64,000 nt of DNA from CAZLGM01 sp964623625 (GTDB taxonomy: Bacteria > Desulfobacterota > Desulfobulbia > Desulfobulbales > Desulfocapsaceae): positions 62,001-126,000 of the forward strand of contig CAZUUJ010000001.1 of the NCBI GenBank assembly GCA_964623625.1. The letters are read 5' to 3'. The notes beneath the pieces are model-generated. The model had not been told where the DNA came from and ran no database searches. It saw only the letters and a list, made by a program, of their open reading frames with translations. This document shows positions 52,432 to 61,395 of the stretch, piece by piece; positions within the stretch are counted from its first letter, which is position 1, and each line of letters begins with the position of its first letter. The position numbers and the translations under genes are program-made.

Positions 52432-55400
52432 TTGCATGTGCGTGTAGCTGTCTCCATTTCTCCTCTGATGGTTACCGAACAGTCATTATTCCCTTCATTC
52501 ACTTCATCCTCTACGCTATTATAATCAGCTCGTCCGGTAATTGTCCCGCATGGAAGGATCAGCCAACCCGACTCGTGCGCCCGGCCCGATGGCCCGCTCC
52601 AGCCCGCAGGGATCGTCCAGCCGGCAGGCGTTTCTCCGCGGTCGCTGAATATGCTGAAAAAGGAATCGACCGTTGTTTCTCCCTCGCACGCCTGACTGAT
52701 CCAGACCTTGGCAACACAGTCGGAGGAACCGGAACGACGCACTTCAATTTGATTGAGTACCAGGTCAACGCCTCTGCAGTCCGCTTCCAGTGGATTTATG
52801 GTACATACATACCGGGGTCCTTCCTCTCCATTATAATAATAGGTATCGGAATCATCGGGTGTTCCCGGAGGACGCAGAACCACAGCCGGTTTCAGCCAGA
52901 CAACCGCATCAACGCTTGAACGGCCGACAGCATCTCCCAGCTCTCTTGGTATCAGGCATTGGACCTGGTTGTCACCCCAGGATGAGATACTGCAGGGATG
53001 ACTGCTACTATCGGGCAAAATAATATCCACACGGCCCTGCCGTTCACCAAAGTCATTTCCATCAATTGTCATTGTATTCCCCGGAATAATCGGGCAGTTC
53101 ACCGAAGTGATTGTTGCCGGATATTCTGGTCCTGGACGAGCCGGCGCCTGGGCAACCGTATGGTCATCAGAATCAACAGGAATCACCTGTTGTGCGGACA
53201 TCTCCGGAGCCGGTATCATCTCCTCCATGCGTCCGGAACCGTCTCGTTTTTTCATTGTGCCCCGATCCTCTTCTTCGATCAGCGGCCTAATGGTAAACGG
53301 ATCGCTTGTGCCCATAACACTCCAATGCGATCCTTCATGGTAGCCGATAATACGGTAGTTTGAGCTGTGACTCAGATCCGGTGGAATCGGTAAACTGAAA
53401 ATGCGTAGTGTGCTTGCCGGGTAACGTGAAGTATCTTTGGTTGGAGGAGTGTAGGTGACCGTAGTTTCGGCAAATGGTGGAATATGCGGGTCCCAGCCGG
53501 CCATCAGGGCAAAATGGATCTGACCCGACCCAATTTCAACATCTCCCACAGTTTCAGCATACTCCTCGGAAATTTCGATCCGAAAGCGGCCTTGAATGGT
53601 ATCTCCTGCCGTGTAAACACTCGATGAATTGGGCGGAGAAATGATAATCGGCCAGAAATAATCGGCAGGCCCCTCATCCCTGCGTTCAACCCGCTCCAAG
53701 TGGAGATCTTTGTGGGCTCTTAACAGCTTTGTGTCTCTTCCCATCTTTGATTTTTTCTTTTTATTGTCTGCCTGCTCCGGGTCTGATTTATCTGTTTTCT
53801 GTTGTTTTGCCGGTATCGGCCCCATTCCGCCGGGTTGGCGCATCTTCTTTAATTCCCTTCCCAGCCTTCGCACTCCAGGATGAGAACCAATTGGTGTGCA
53901 GGATCGCGATCCGTAATATTGATTATTTGCCCGATCGTCGACCTCGGCAATGGTATTCCATTGATCAACATAGACAGAGACATTATCGGAATCATCAATG
54001 ACGATACCGGTATTATATGGTTCTGACTCTCCACCCGGAGAGAGAAGATTTCCTGTCGGATCAACGACATGCAGATACATCCTGTCTCCAGGAAGCTCCC
54101 TGTATGGCGTGGATGCGGTGACACTCACTTCAGCCGCTCTATGGTCGTCCGGATCTATAGAACCAGGCCCGACGTTTTGCACCTTGATCCACAGATTGCA
54201 TCGCTCATCGGTCCAGGGATCGGCAACTTTAAGATCGGGCAGCAGCATCGGCCAGGTAGACGTGTCCGTACCGGAGAGAGGCCGCAAGAAAGAAGTGCCC
54301 TTACAGAATTGTTTAAAAGTACCGATCCGTTGATTATTTCCTTCATCGTCTTCGGTAATCTGGAAGGTGTTGTCCACCATAGCTGTATACCACTGATTCG
54401 GCACTACAGCCAAAAGGCCGGTATTGTATGAAACCTCTCCTCCGGGCTCTTTCAGCAGACCGGTCGGATCAATCACGCTCAAATATCGTTTTTCAGGAGG
54501 CAGCGGCCTTTCCCAGTCGGTTCCCGAGCCGGTGACGAAGCTGATTTTCCCTCTGGCATGATCAGCATCGCTTATGGCACCGCCACCCTGATTTTTAACT
54601 TTCAACCAAATTTGGCATCCACGGTCCTCATCGACCCAGACGCTGCTGACTAGAAGATCCGGCAACTCCCACATCATTCGTTCGTCTCGTCTGTCTACCG
54701 GACTTCTGCCGATATCTTTCTGTGTCCATTCAAAGACCGTTTCTTTCTTCTTTGCTTGGGGGAGAACTTTGTCTGACTTTCTTTTTTTTCCTGCATCTGA
54801 AGAGTCCTCTTCTATTTCACCACTCTTGGAAAGAATCGACGATTTTATGCCACAAGCTTTGTTTGCCTGTTCTTCACTATCATACGTTGTGCCTCCGGCC
54901 GTTTTGCACTCACCCTTGGTAACCTGACCAACGAAACTCCCCCTGCCAGCCACTGAGAAAGGATTCTTGACGCAGCACCAGAACAACGGAATTTTACATG
55001 TTAATACCTGATCATCACCATTGTTAGTCTCGTCGGATTCGACGATCTGATGGTTTGTATCAACCCATACAAGAGTTGCCTGACTGGGTACAGTTATCCT
55101 TACATCATCGATTTTTTTTGTTATTTCAACGCCTGGCGATCGAAGATCCCCATCTGGATCGATATCGGCCAGTTTTGTTTTTGTCGAGATATTTCCCGGA
55201 CCGGCGGAGAGATGAATGGTGGAAGCACCGTGACTGGCACTGGAAATCGGGCCGCCGTTGTTTTTTACCGTTACCGTCATAAGACATTGCCTGTTGTAGG
55301 AAGTCCTGACAACTTCAAGATCCGGTAACCGGTGAGGTTTTTTAAAGGTCCCTCTGGGAAAAGCCGGTCTCCCCAGCCCAAACTTGCTGCATGCCTTAAC

Positions 55401-56396
55401 TGCATCAGCTTTTGTTTTAAAAAATTTCCCATCAAGGGGCTTTTCCTTTGTACCAACACACTTTATTTTGGTTGTTTTGATAGTCTTTCCATCTTTGTTG
55501 CAGCACCAGCCAATCTGTTCATTCTGACTTTCATCAATACTGCAGGCTTTGTCTGCTTGAAGTTTAGACACAAACGCTTTTCCATTAAGAGGCTTTTGCT
55601 CTGTACCAACACAATCTCTTATGGGTATTAGGCTAACTTTCCCATCCTTGCAGCACCATACATGTTTTTTCTGGTTATCTAGATTCCTCAATTTCTTCCT
55701 TGTCTGAACAAGGGCGTTCTGGGCAAGGGCAAACCGCTTATAAAATTTACCTCCCAGCTTTTCGCATCGTTTTTTACTGATTGTTTTTATAGTTTTGTCT
55801 TTATAATTACAGGACCCCATCAAAGGTTTGGGCTTACACTGTTTCTCAGCAGCTACCTTTTCTAAATGAAACTGTTTTGGTCTACACTGATTTCTTGCGG
55901 TGACCGCAGACACTTTCAATCCCTTACAGCACCAGCCGCAATTTTTTTCAGCCTCACCTTGCGAATTGTAGAGAACTTTAGGATCACCACACAATTTGAT
56001 CTTTTCTCCGGAGCTGCTGACCGATCGGACCCGGCCAGTCTTGCAGCACCAGCCACAGTTATCCTTTAGAGGGTCTTCGGTACCAGCATATCGACCGTTC
56101 TCCCTCTTACACGCTGTTTTTGTTATCTTGGAATAAAAGGTCCCCCCTGCACAACAGAAACCTTTTTCTTCCGGTTTCTTCAGGGCAGGAAGCCGGGGAA
56201 GTTTTGATAATTTCTTCTTCTTTTTGGTTTCTTTTGAAGAGAGCGATGACGATGACAGTTTATCCGCCTTCTCTATCTTTTTTATCGGCGATGTCGTTTC
56301 CTTTTTCGAGGACGCCTCCGATTTCAAGGTAAAACCAGCCAACAAAACGGCAACAACCCCCACAACAATAATATTTTTTTTGTTAGGCATCATCAT
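52422..56396 (-). CDS. Secreted CC-repeat/CARDB protein C
   Basis: This protein has about 1324 residues. Starts at 56399 (GTG), 56396, 56393 or 56390 (ATG) are all in frame behind AGCGAGGA. After a signal peptide, six four-cysteine repeats fill about residues 78-345, among them KGFCCAGGTFYSKITKTAC, GWCCKTGRVRSVSSSGEK, GWCCKGLKVSAVTARNQC, VWCCKDGKVSLIPIRDC and GWCCNKDGKTIKTTKIKC. A CARDB domain comes next, then a seventh repeat (FWCCVKNPFSVAGRGS). Two further CARDB domains, an Ig-like domain, an IPT/TIG-like domain (MTIDGNDFGERQGRVDI) and a final CARDB complete the protein. It is the largest member of the family here and lies just downstream of the anti-sigma-like gene. Confidence 0.85.
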   Translation of the reverse strand: MMMPNKKNIIVVGVVAVLLAGFTLKSEASSKKETTSPIKKIEKADKLSSSSLSSKETKKKKKLSKLPRLPALKKPEEKGFCCAGGTFYSKITKTACKRENGRYAGTEDPLKDNCGWCCKTGRVRSVSSSGEKIKLCGDPKVLYNSQGEAEKNCGWCCKGLKVSAVTARNQCRPKQFHLEKVAAEKQCKPKPLMGSCNYKDKTIKTISKKRCEKLGGKFYKRFALAQNALVQTRKKLRNLDNQKKHVWCCKDGKVSLIPIRDCVGTEQKPLNGKAFVSKLQADKACSIDESQNEQIGWCCNKDGKTIKTTKIKCVGTKEKPLDGKFFKTKADAVKACSKFGLGRPAFPRGTFKKPHRLPDLEVVRTSYNRQCLMTVTVKNNGGPISSASHGASTIHLSAGPGNISTKTKLADIDPDGDLRSPGVEITKKIDDVRITVPSQATLVWVDTNHQIVESDETNNGDDQVLTCKIPLFWCCVKNPFSVAGRGSFVGQVTKGECKTAGGTTYDSEEQANKACGIKSSILSKSGEIEEDSSDAGKKRKSDKVLPQAKKKETVFEWTQKDIGRSPVDRRDERMMWELPDLLVSSVWVDEDRGCQIWLKVKNQGGGAISDADHARGKISFVTGSGTDWERPLPPEKRYLSVIDPTGLLKEPGGEVSYNTGLLAVVPNQWYTAMVDNTFQITEDDEGNNQRIGTFKQFCKGTSFLRPLSGTDTSTWPMLLPDLKVADPWTDERCNLWIKVQNVGPGSIDPDDHRAAEVSVTASTPYRELPGDRMYLHVVDPTGNLLSPGGESEPYNTGIVIDDSDNVSVYVDQWNTIAEVDDRANNQYYGSRSCTPIGSHPGVRRLGRELKKMRQPGGMGPIPAKQQKTDKSDPEQADNKKKKSKMGRDTKLLRAHKDLHLERVERRDEGPADYFWPIIISPPNSSSVYTAGDTIQGRFRIEISEEYAETVGDVEIGSGQIHFALMAGWDPHIPPFAETTVTYTPPTKDTSRYPASTLRIFSLPIPPDLSHSSNYRIIGYHEGSHWSVMGTSDPFTIRPLIEEEDRGTMKKRDGSGRMEEMIPAPEMSAQQVIPVDSDDHTVAQAPARPGPEYPATITSVNCPIIPGNTMTIDGNDFGERQGRVDIILPDSSSHPCSISSWGDNQVQCLIPRELGDAVGRSSVDAVVWLKPAVVLRPPGTPDDSDTYYYNGEEGPRYVCTINPLEADCRGVDLVLNQIEVRRSGSSDCVAKVWISQACEGETTVDSFFSIFSDRGETPAGWTIPAGWSGPSGRAHESGWLILPCGTITGRADYNSVEDEVNEGNNDCSVTIRGEMETATRTCNPF

Positions 56397-56479
56397 CACT
56401 TCCTCGCTTTTAATTGTCCGGTTGCTCTTGTTTAAGTGATTTGGCTTCTTTTTTTATACCTGGAAAGCCCAAAGGCATA

Positions 56480-57139
56480 TCAGAGTTTTCGCTCGATAAA
56501 TAGAACGTTGGGTTTAGACCGTAAGGTAAGGATGATCGAATCGACATCTTTATCCTTTTCAATACCGACCTTGTAGACTCCTTCGGCGGATGGCCCGCCG
56601 GTAATCTCCCCGCCCAGCGTCTGGACAACATACCTGATCTCTTTTTCTGTTGTCTGTTCGTCAAACACAAGTTGAAGCGTGGTCTTCGCTGTTACCTCAG
56701 GATCAGAAGCGGACAGGGCCTGATACTCTGATTGCCGGACTCCCGGTAGAAGAAGAAGAACGATCAGGGCGCATTGGACCGCGGCCACACCCCAGCCGAT
56801 TTTCGGTGCCCGAAAAACCGTACGAAACCATCCTGTGATCGTTTCCGAGAAACCAGGAGAAAACGTTTGGCGGCTATGGAGATCGTGGGCCTTTGGCGAC
56901 CGCTCATCGGTTTCAACTTTTTCAAGAATGGTGTCAAAGAGCTGCGGAGAGGGCGGTGCCACCTTCTCTTCAACGTCCTGGTAAACGTCGGCGATGGAGG
57001 TATATGTTTCAAGCTCACTGCGCAGTTCCGGATGACGTTGTAAACCGCGTTCAAATTCAATTGCTTCAGATTCTAAAAGACGCCCCTGAATATATAACGG
57101 CGCCAGGTTGCGCAACTCTTCCAAACTATAGTGTGTCAT
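56480..57139 (-). CDS. Membrane-bound anti-sigma-like protein with protease-propeptide-like periplasmic domain
   Basis: This 219-residue protein starts at ATG 57139, with GCGAGGAAAC upstream. Residues 1-70 are helical, LEELRNLAPLYIQGRLLESEAIEFERGLQRHPELRSEL, the pattern of RskA/zf-HC2-type anti-sigma N-termini but without the zinc His-x3-Cys-x2-Cys. One membrane helix follows at about 115-131 (VAAVQCALIVLLLLPGV). The periplasmic part, TLQLVFDEQTTEKEIRYVVQTLGGEI with DSIILTLRSKPNVLFIERKL, resembles the alpha/beta fold of subtilisin propeptides. It lies between the S8 protease and CC-repeat gene C. The likely partner is the ECF sigma factor at 31808, although 24 kb away. Confidence 0.75.
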   Translation of the reverse strand: MTHYSLEELRNLAPLYIQGRLLESEAIEFERGLQRHPELRSELETYTSIADVYQDVEEKVAPPSPQLFDTILEKVETDERSPKAHDLHSRQTFSPGFSETITGWFRTVFRAPKIGWGVAAVQCALIVLLLLPGVRQSEYQALSASDPEVTAKTTLQLVFDEQTTEKEIRYVVQTLGGEITGGPSAEGVYKVGIEKDKDVDSIILTLRSKPNVLFIERKL

Positions 57140-57418
57140 GGCGGTTTCCTCGCTGTACTTTCCTTACTTTATCAAACCCACAATTCTGTTTTGTGCAATA
57201 ACACATTTTGAAACATCCGGTGTCTCCCGACAAGCAAGTGAGTGCGTGCTCGGCCCGCAAGGGAAGAGTGAGCATACATTATTGTCAGGAAATACCGGAA
57301 TCTCATCAGCACCTCTGAATCAAATTGTCGGTTACTTGTTTACTGAGTTAAAAACCAATCTGGTTTCTTTAAAAATGAGATACCTGTTTGCCCGAAAATG
57401 TTCAGAAAATTCTCTATT

Positions 57419-59452
57419 TTATTTATTCTTATCGACCTGTGATTTAACGACTGACCGGCCTCTGAAAACCGCACTGTCGAAAAACAGGCTGATATACTCC
57501 TTCAAATCCACACTTCCGCTATACAAAAACTCTGGTGACAAGGCGCCATGCTTTTCAAGGACGAGCGCCAGTACTCCGGCGACAGCTGCGGAGGCCATGG
57601 AGGTGCCGTCCATAAAATTATAGCGGTTACCCGGCACAGGCGCCAGCACCTTGGCGGCCGGTGCCCGTACATTGGCCATCGCGGCAACTGGTGAATTCGG
57701 TAATCCCTTACCAGCTCCATCGATACCAGCTACAGAGATTACATCTTCATGGGATGCCGGAAAGGCAAGAACAGGCTGATCAGCACTATTTCCCGCTGGG
57801 GCGATAAACAGAATATCCCGGTCCACACCAGCCTCAAGCAAGGCTGCAACAAGGTTATCTGAAGAAGAAGTTCCCAGGCAAAGACTCACCAGGTGAACCT
57901 GGTTGTCGATGGCCGCGTCAAGAGCCCTGGCAATGGTCGTCGAATAACACAGTCCCATTGAACTGCCGTTTTCCCGTTGCCTGCATCCCCGAAAGGCGTA
58001 TAGGTCTGCTTCCGGGGCAACACCCTGAATTCCTTTGCCGTTAATAGATGCTCCAATTATTCCGGCCACAGCGGTACCGTGGAGTTCTCCAATATAATCT
58101 GAATCGGAAAAGAAGTTCTGATAATGGACGACCCGCTGGTTCAACTCATGATGAGAATAATCAATACCGGTATCGACAATTCCGATCCGTATGGATTTTC
58201 CCCGGTAGCGGCTATGCAGAACGTCAAAATCGATCACTCGTGAAAGGTTCTGCATTGCAGTCATCGGCTCTCCCATAGTTGTGAACACCTTGTTCGGCTG
58301 GACCGAAAGGACTCCTTTTTGACGACCAAGCTCTGATAGAATACCAGTGGTATCCCCGCTGCCTGAAAAGACCGCTATCCTGCGCCCCAGGCTCTTCAAG
58401 GTGAAAAGATCGATCAGTTTCAGTTGAAATGTTTTTGACAGCCGGGAAACAAGCTCCCGTTCATCTATTGCACCATCAATGCTGACCACGATTTGATTAT
58501 GCTGGATATTTTGCCCAGCAAACTGCTCAAAAGGAGGAGGTTCTATATAGGATTGTGGACCTACATCAACCATAGCCGGTTCATCGCTGACCGGTTCTTC
58601 GGGTATATCCTGTTGGGCCGGCTCCCTCTGGGAAAACCGGCCTACCGTGTGTGGTGTTTCCGTTTCAGTTCTCTTTTGATGAGAAGATTGTCCGCTATGT
58701 ACGGGAACTGGGTCTTCTGTCTGGTTGTCTATAGTAAGCCGACCATAAGGAGTATTTTGACTGCCAAGGTTCTCGGATATTTTGGGCGGCGAATTGTTGT
58801 TGATTGTGCCTTGATCTCCAACCGTGTCTTGCGATTGCTGTGCGGAAAAGATACGACATACTGTATAGGCAGCCAGTCGTTCTTTATACGAATAATATCG
58901 ACCTTGCCTCTTGTGGCACCGTGATTTATCCAGCTTGACGACAATCTTGTTCGCCAGACAGCAGAAACCGATCTTATTACTCGTTCGCCGGCAGAATTTA
59001 TCCGCCTCCGGCTTGCGGTTGGATGAGAAAAAACGGCCATCCTTAGTGATACACAACTGCTCTGACAACGACCTGAGAGTACCATCATAACAACAGTAAC
59101 CAAATGGCGAGCCTTTTGAAGCCTTGAGGATCTTTTTTTCCTGTTTCTCCGGTTGTTTCTCTTGTTTATCCTTGGTAGTCGGTCTGATCTTTTTGTGCGT
59201 TATTTTCTGCTCTGTTGTCTTCTTTTTACTATCAGCGGTGTGCTTGTTCGTTTTCTCTCCGCCTATTGTTTTTAAGGGAAATGGGTTTAGGTCCTCTTGT
59301 TTATCATCTGTTTTGCTTTCGCTTTTAATCGGCAATTTTTTTTCTTTTGGGTCGGGCTTTTCACCACTGGCAGGAGCACCGTATAGCAAATCTTTCTGCT
59401 GAAATACTAGCAACAGAATAACCGAAATGATGATCAACCCGAGCTTTTTCAA
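57419..59452 (-). CDS. Secreted subtilisin-like (S8) protease with two CC repeats
   Basis: This 677-residue protein has a signal peptide (1-25) and a long Lys/Glu-rich linker. Two four-cysteine repeats follow (Cys120, 121, 134, 154 and Cys164, 165, 179, 199: FGYCCYDGTLRSLSEQLC and IGFCCLANKIVVKLDKSRC). A Pro-rich linker leads to a propeptide-like domain (NQIVVSIDGAIDERELVSRL, then ILSELGRQKGVLSVQPNKV). The catalytic domain has Asp in IGIVDTGIDYSHHEL (about 427), His in LHGTAVAGIIGA (about 457), the oxyanion Asn in APAGNSAD, and Ser in DGTSMASAAVAG (about 617). All key residues are present, so it should be active outside the cytoplasm. The shared repeat suggests that it docks onto or processes the CC-repeat proteins. 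Confidence 0.9.
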   Translation of the reverse strand: MKKLGLIIISVILLLVFQQKDLLYGAPASGEKPDPKEKKLPIKSESKTDDKQEDLNPFPLKTIGGEKTNKHTADSKKKTTEQKITHKKIRPTTKDKQEKQPEKQEKKILKASKGSPFGYCCYDGTLRSLSEQLCITKDGRFFSSNRKPEADKFCRRTSNKIGFCCLANKIVVKLDKSRCHKRQGRYYSYKERLAAYTVCRIFSAQQSQDTVGDQGTINNNSPPKISENLGSQNTPYGRLTIDNQTEDPVPVHSGQSSHQKRTETETPHTVGRFSQREPAQQDIPEEPVSDEPAMVDVGPQSYIEPPPFEQFAGQNIQHNQIVVSIDGAIDERELVSRLSKTFQLKLIDLFTLKSLGRRIAVFSGSGDTTGILSELGRQKGVLSVQPNKVFTTMGEPMTAMQNLSRVIDFDVLHSRYRGKSIRIGIVDTGIDYSHHELNQRVVHYQNFFSDSDYIGELHGTAVAGIIGASINGKGIQGVAPEADLYAFRGCRQRENGSSMGLCYSTTIARALDAAIDNQVHLVSLCLGTSSSDNLVAALLEAGVDRDILFIAPAGNSADQPVLAFPASHEDVISVAGIDGAGKGLPNSPVAAMANVRAPAAKVLAPVPGNRYNFMDGTSMASAAVAGVLALVLEKHGALSPEFLYSGSVDLKEYISLFFDSAVFRGRSVVKSQVDKNK

Positions 59453-59635
59453 AACCTGTTTTCCTCTCTAATGGTCATTTTTAACATGACTAACTACTCC
59501 CCCACTTTCTTCTCAGTCCTTTTTTGTCCCTATATTGTTCATTTTTAGTTTTATGCCGATCCTCCTATTCACCTTAAGCCCCTGTCTGGAGCCTGTAAGC
59601 ACCCTCCCCTCTTCCTCTTTTGTATGGTATGCCGG

Positions 59636-60427
59636 TTACTGCAAACCGATTAGTTGCTGCGCGTTTTTATAGAATAAGGCCTCTTCAAGATGGCCGGCAA
59701 GCTGTAGTTTTTTCACCCGTCTGACACAGTCGGCCTGATCATCCCAGGGTGAATCACTGCCGAACAGAATACGGTGAGCAGGATGAGCAGTCAGCATTCT
59801 TTTTACCTGTTCTTTGGGGAGAAATTTCAAAGCAAATGAGATCTCCAGGTAGATTTCCCTGCCGATCAGCTTGGTTTCCACTTCATCCCAGATCTTCCAG
59901 CCGCCGAAGTGAGTGGCAATCAGTTTGAGATCAGGAAATATTGATAACACGGCCAGGATCTTATCCGGATCGGCAATCCGAATTTTGGGAAAAGCGATGT
60001 CATACCCACAGTGGACCACAAGCATCAAACCGTTTTCACTCAATGCTTCATAGAGTGGAAACAGCCGTTTATCGTCAAGTGAAAAATTCTGGTAATAGGG
60101 ATGCATCTTGATCCCTAAAAACTCGCCCTCAACAATCTGGTCAACCCGGTCAACACACTTTTCATCCGCGGGATGTATGGAAGGCAGAGGGATTATCCTT
60201 CTCGAGCTGACAGCGGCCGACCACTCAAGAATCGATTCGAACTGGGACGGGTGGGTAGCAATTGAACAGATGACCGAACGGTCGATTGCGGCATTATCCA
60301 TTGAACCGAGCAGGGAATCTATAGTCCCGGAAGTATAGGCCTTGATCTTTCCAGCCCCTTCCAGTGTTGGTATAGCTTTTGCGGCAACATAATCTGGAAA
60401 AGCATGGGTATGAAAATCGATTATCAT
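59636..60427 (-). CDS. Amidohydrolase-family (TIM-barrel) metal-dependent hydrolase
   Basis: This 263-residue protein opens MIIDFHTHAFPDYVA with the metal-binding His-x-His of the amidohydrolase_2 family. Further landmarks are GIKMHPYYQNF, LMLVVHCGYD, LKLIATHFGGW and a closing ILFGSDSPWDD with the catalytic Asp. Such enzymes hydrolyse or decarboxylate small organic acids. The substrate cannot be told. It is divergent from pal and not obviously part of the secreted-protein region. Confidence 0.87.
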   Translation of the reverse strand: MIIDFHTHAFPDYVAAKAIPTLEGAGKIKAYTSGTIDSLLGSMDNAAIDRSVICSIATHPSQFESILEWSAAVSSRRIIPLPSIHPADEKCVDRVDQIVEGEFLGIKMHPYYQNFSLDDKRLFPLYEALSENGLMLVVHCGYDIAFPKIRIADPDKILAVLSIFPDLKLIATHFGGWKIWDEVETKLIGREIYLEISFALKFLPKEQVKRMLTAHPAHRILFGSDSPWDDQADCVRRVKKLQLAGHLEEALFYKNAQQLIGLQ

Positions 60428-60599
60428 CAGCTGCCGATGTCTCCCACTATCGCGAAATACAACGAAAAAAGCATACTATTCCCCTCTTAGAACACAAACA
60501 AATGTGGTCAAATGATAATAAACATCACTTATATTATACCCCATTTACCTGTTGTGAGAAACTCTATGATCAACCAGAGATTCGACTCCGAAAATTCTC

Positions 60600-60629
60600 T
60601 TGACCTTTCTCTTTGTTGGGTTGTATGTT
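60600..60629 (+). promoter_or_regulatory. Possible promoter of pal
   Basis: TTGACC at 60600-60605 and TATGTT at 60624-60629, spaced by 18 bases, precede the pal start codon by about 93 bases. GTATG and CATAC around the -10 can pair. The match is moderate. Confidence 0.4.
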
Positions 60630-60721
60630 TTAGCCATACATCCAGCGTCGATCCCAGTACCATCGGTTCACAATGGCTGTCTTCCTTGTTCACCGATCTT
60701 TGCTACCAAAGAGGAATCACT

Positions 60722-61306
60722 ATGAAAAATTCCATTCTTGTACCCGCCCTTCTTCTCGCCCTTACTCTTTTGGTAACCGGCGGTTGTTCCAAACGAATCG
60801 TCGATGCCCCTGAAGTCGGTCCCTCTTCAAGCAGTCTATCCAGTGGTCGCGATATTAATTATCCACCGGCGGCCTACTCTGAAGAAGGATTACCCAAAGA
60901 AGGAACTCTGGATGACGCAATGAACAACCCAATTCCTGAAGAACCGGTTGCAACCCCGGGTGACGGACGAAGCTCTGCCGGCCTGCAACCGATTTATTTT
61001 CATTTCGACCAGGCAACCATCCCGCAGGAAATGATCGAGTTTCTTATCCAAAATGCCAACTTCTTAAAAGAAAACCCAAACCTGTATGTGGTTATCGAAG
61101 GAAACTGTGACGAACGGGGCGCCAAGGAATATAACGTGGCCCTTGGTGAACGACGCTCCTTGAACACAAAGGAATACCTCGTTGGCCTGGGTATCCATGA
61201 GAATCGATTGAGAACGGTCAGCTACGGTGAGGAGAGGCCTGTTGATCCGGGCAGTACCGAAGATGCCTGGTCAAAAAACAGGCGGGTTGATTTTGTAACA
61301 GAATAG
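60722..61306 (+). CDS. pal: Peptidoglycan-associated lipoprotein Pal
   Basis: This 194-residue protein starts at ATG 60722 with AGAGGAAT upstream. The N-terminus has a lipoprotein signal with lipobox LVTGGC, then a flexible linker. The OmpA-like domain begins at IYFHFDQATIP and contains VVIEGNCDERGAKEYNVALGERRS and RLRTVSYGEERPVD, the Pal form of the diaminopimelate-binding motif. It ties the outer membrane to peptidoglycan as part of the Tol-Pal system. No tol genes are in the window; they may lie elsewhere. Confidence 0.93.
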   Translation: MKNSILVPALLLALTLLVTGGCSKRIVDAPEVGPSSSSLSSGRDINYPPAAYSEEGLPKEGTLDDAMNNPIPEEPVATPGDGRSSAGLQPIYFHFDQATIPQEMIEFLIQNANFLKENPNLYVVIEGNCDERGAKEYNVALGERRSLNTKEYLVGLGIHENRLRTVSYGEERPVDPGSTEDAWSKNRRVDFVTE

Positions 61307-61361
61307 CTAGGCAAAAGACGCCAGTAGACATAATACCGTCGTCAAGCTGTTGGCTTTTTTT

Positions 61362-61395
61362 ACAGGCTGAAGGAAAACTTCAGCCTGTTTTTTTT
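61362..61395. terminator. Terminator after pal
   Basis: ACAGGCTGAAG (61362-61372) and CTTCAGCCTGT (61378-61388) with a GAAAA loop are followed by a run of T. It overlaps the last codons of the convergent cmk gene, and the T-run on its left side may let it work for both. Confidence 0.9.
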
